A stretch of 64,000 nt of DNA from Campylobacter hyointestinalis subsp. lawsonii (GTDB lineage Bacteria; Campylobacterota; Campylobacteria; Campylobacterales; Campylobacteraceae), in contig NZ_CP053828.1 in NCBI RefSeq assembly GCF_013372165.1, positions 1,488,001 to 1,552,000 of the forward strand, written 5' to 3'. Under the pieces are notes generated by a model. That model saw only the letters and a list, made by a program, of their open reading frames with translations. It was not told the origin of the DNA and made no database searches. Positions within the stretch are counted from its first letter, which is position 1, and every line of letters starts with the position of its first letter. Below, piece after piece: positions 63,401 through 64,000 of this stretch. The position numbers and the translations under genes are program-made.

Positions 63401-64000
63401 GCTTCTTTACCGCTAGTTAGCATTGAGTTTAAGATCATCTCTTTAAATTCATTAGTTACGCTAAAGTTTCTTTGCATCGCGTGTAAATTTGGTAGCTCAT
63501 AATCACTATAGCTTTCAAAAGGCACTTCTACAAATTCTTCAAGATGTATCATATTTTCATTTAGCCATTTAGTATAGTTTTGGCTATTTTTGATATAGTC
63601 GTTGATCTCGTCGTTTTTCATAATCTTACCATACTTTAGATCTAGCCCTATCATCTGACCGCTTTGAAGTCTGCCACGCTCTTTGATACTTTCTTCATCT
63701 ATATCAAGAACACCATACTCGCTAGATATCAAAACTCTATTGTCTTTTGTTATAATGTATTTTGCTGGACGAAGACCATTTCTATCCAAACAACAAGCTA
63801 TAAATCTACCATTTGTAAAAGATACTGCAGCTGGTCCGTCCCAAGGAGCGAAGTTTGGGCTCGTGTATTCATAAAACGAACGAATTTTTGCATCCGTATA
63901 AGGGCTATTTTGCCAAGGTGCAGGCACTACAAGCCTGACGGCTTTGAAAAAATCCACATCGTTTTCTATCAAAAACTCAAACATATTATCTAGACTTGCG
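60430..64000 (-). CDS. gltB: Glutamate synthase large subunit, 5' end outside the window
   Basis: Partial gene: 1190 codons are visible and the frame stays open to base 64000, so the first part (N-terminal glutaminase domain) is cut off. The Met at 63984 is internal; upstream codons read ASLDN, fitting the GltB sequence. The FMN-binding central domain has [29 protein letters not shown] and [16 protein letters not shown]. The [3Fe-4S] cysteines lie in [16 protein letters not shown] (C-x5-C-x4-C). A C-terminal beta-helix domain has GAMTGG-like repeats ([13 protein letters not shown]). It makes glutamate from 2-oxoglutarate and glutamine with GltD. Confidence 0.97.
   Translation of the reverse strand, partial: [1189 protein letters not shown]

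Noticed and set aside
1-64000. CRISPR arrays, tRNA or rRNA genes, insertion sequences, prophage
   Set aside because: No regularly spaced repeats, cloverleaf-like genes, transposase, integrase or phage structural genes were seen in any gap or frame; gaps are too short and AT-rich.

Overview
The window comes from a low-GC, AT-rich member of Campylobacterota, almost certainly the genus Campylobacter. Gene content and order match the Campylobacter core chromosome: ppx-fdxB-cosR, fabH-plsX-rpmF-ndk-fdxA, motB-motA-polA, pth-rplY, tal-serB-cheW-cheA-cheV, fabZ-lpxA-clpX-mreB-mreC-carB, lpxB-surE and gltB-gltD. Three features point away from the thermotolerant jejuni/coli group and towards a fetus/hyointestinalis-like lineage, although the species cannot be fixed without a search. 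These are a CosR with an intact phospho-acceptor Asp51 and its own kinase, a PilT-type ATPase, and very frequent AAATTT words.

Layout. 0-4.2 kb: a membrane protein, dus and recO on the plus strand meet ppx-fdxB on the minus strand. 4.3-8.4 kb: the CosR/CosS-type two-component pair, folB, plsY and a PilZ protein. 8.5-11.8 kb: fatty-acid/phospholipid genes fabH and plsX, then rpmF (48 aa), a DUF177 gene, ndk and ferredoxin fdxA. 11.9-17.7 kb: flagellar stator genes motB/motA, polA, rsmE, two small membrane proteins and a small lipoprotein. 17.7-21.9 kb: queD, a gap holding a possible 59-codon gene, flhB, an NfsB/FrxA-type nitroreductase, selD and a yedF-like gene. 22-27.3 kb: nspC, pth, rplY, pilT, tal and serB. 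27.3-31.1 kb: chemotaxis core cheW, cheA (fused to a receiver) and cheV. 31.1-35.9 kb: lipid A genes, argC, greA, surE and a tcdA-like gene. 35.9-39.7 kb: the most accessory-looking block, with a NERD-domain protein, a short YrdC-like protein, modD and a DpnII-family (GATC) restriction-modification pair whose nuclease gene starts inside the end of carB. 39.7-47.2 kb: carB, mreC, mreB, clpX, lpxA and fabZ. 47.5-50.7 kb: a second accessory patch with a Tat-targeted zinc alcohol dehydrogenase, an MFS exporter and a secreted SnoaL-like protein. 50.9-54.5 kb: a radical SAM protein, hemE, a UPF0114 membrane protein and asd. 54.7-55.9 kb: two paralogous type IV pilin-like genes. 56.2-58.4 kb: mnmA and a solitary fdhC. 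58.5-64 kb: a LOG-family protein, gltD and gltB, with gltB running off the right edge.

Functionally this is mainly housekeeping: membrane lipid and lipid A synthesis, cell shape, chemotaxis and flagellar drive, selenium supply, nitrogen assimilation and tRNA modification. I found no rRNA, tRNA, CRISPR array, insertion sequence, prophage or integrase. I do not see a clearly new multi-gene system. The points most worth a second look are the Tat-exported alcohol dehydrogenase with a reduced structural-zinc loop, the GATC restriction system coupled to carB, the possible small gene downstream of flhB, the PilT/pilin/PilZ set, and the orphan fdhC.
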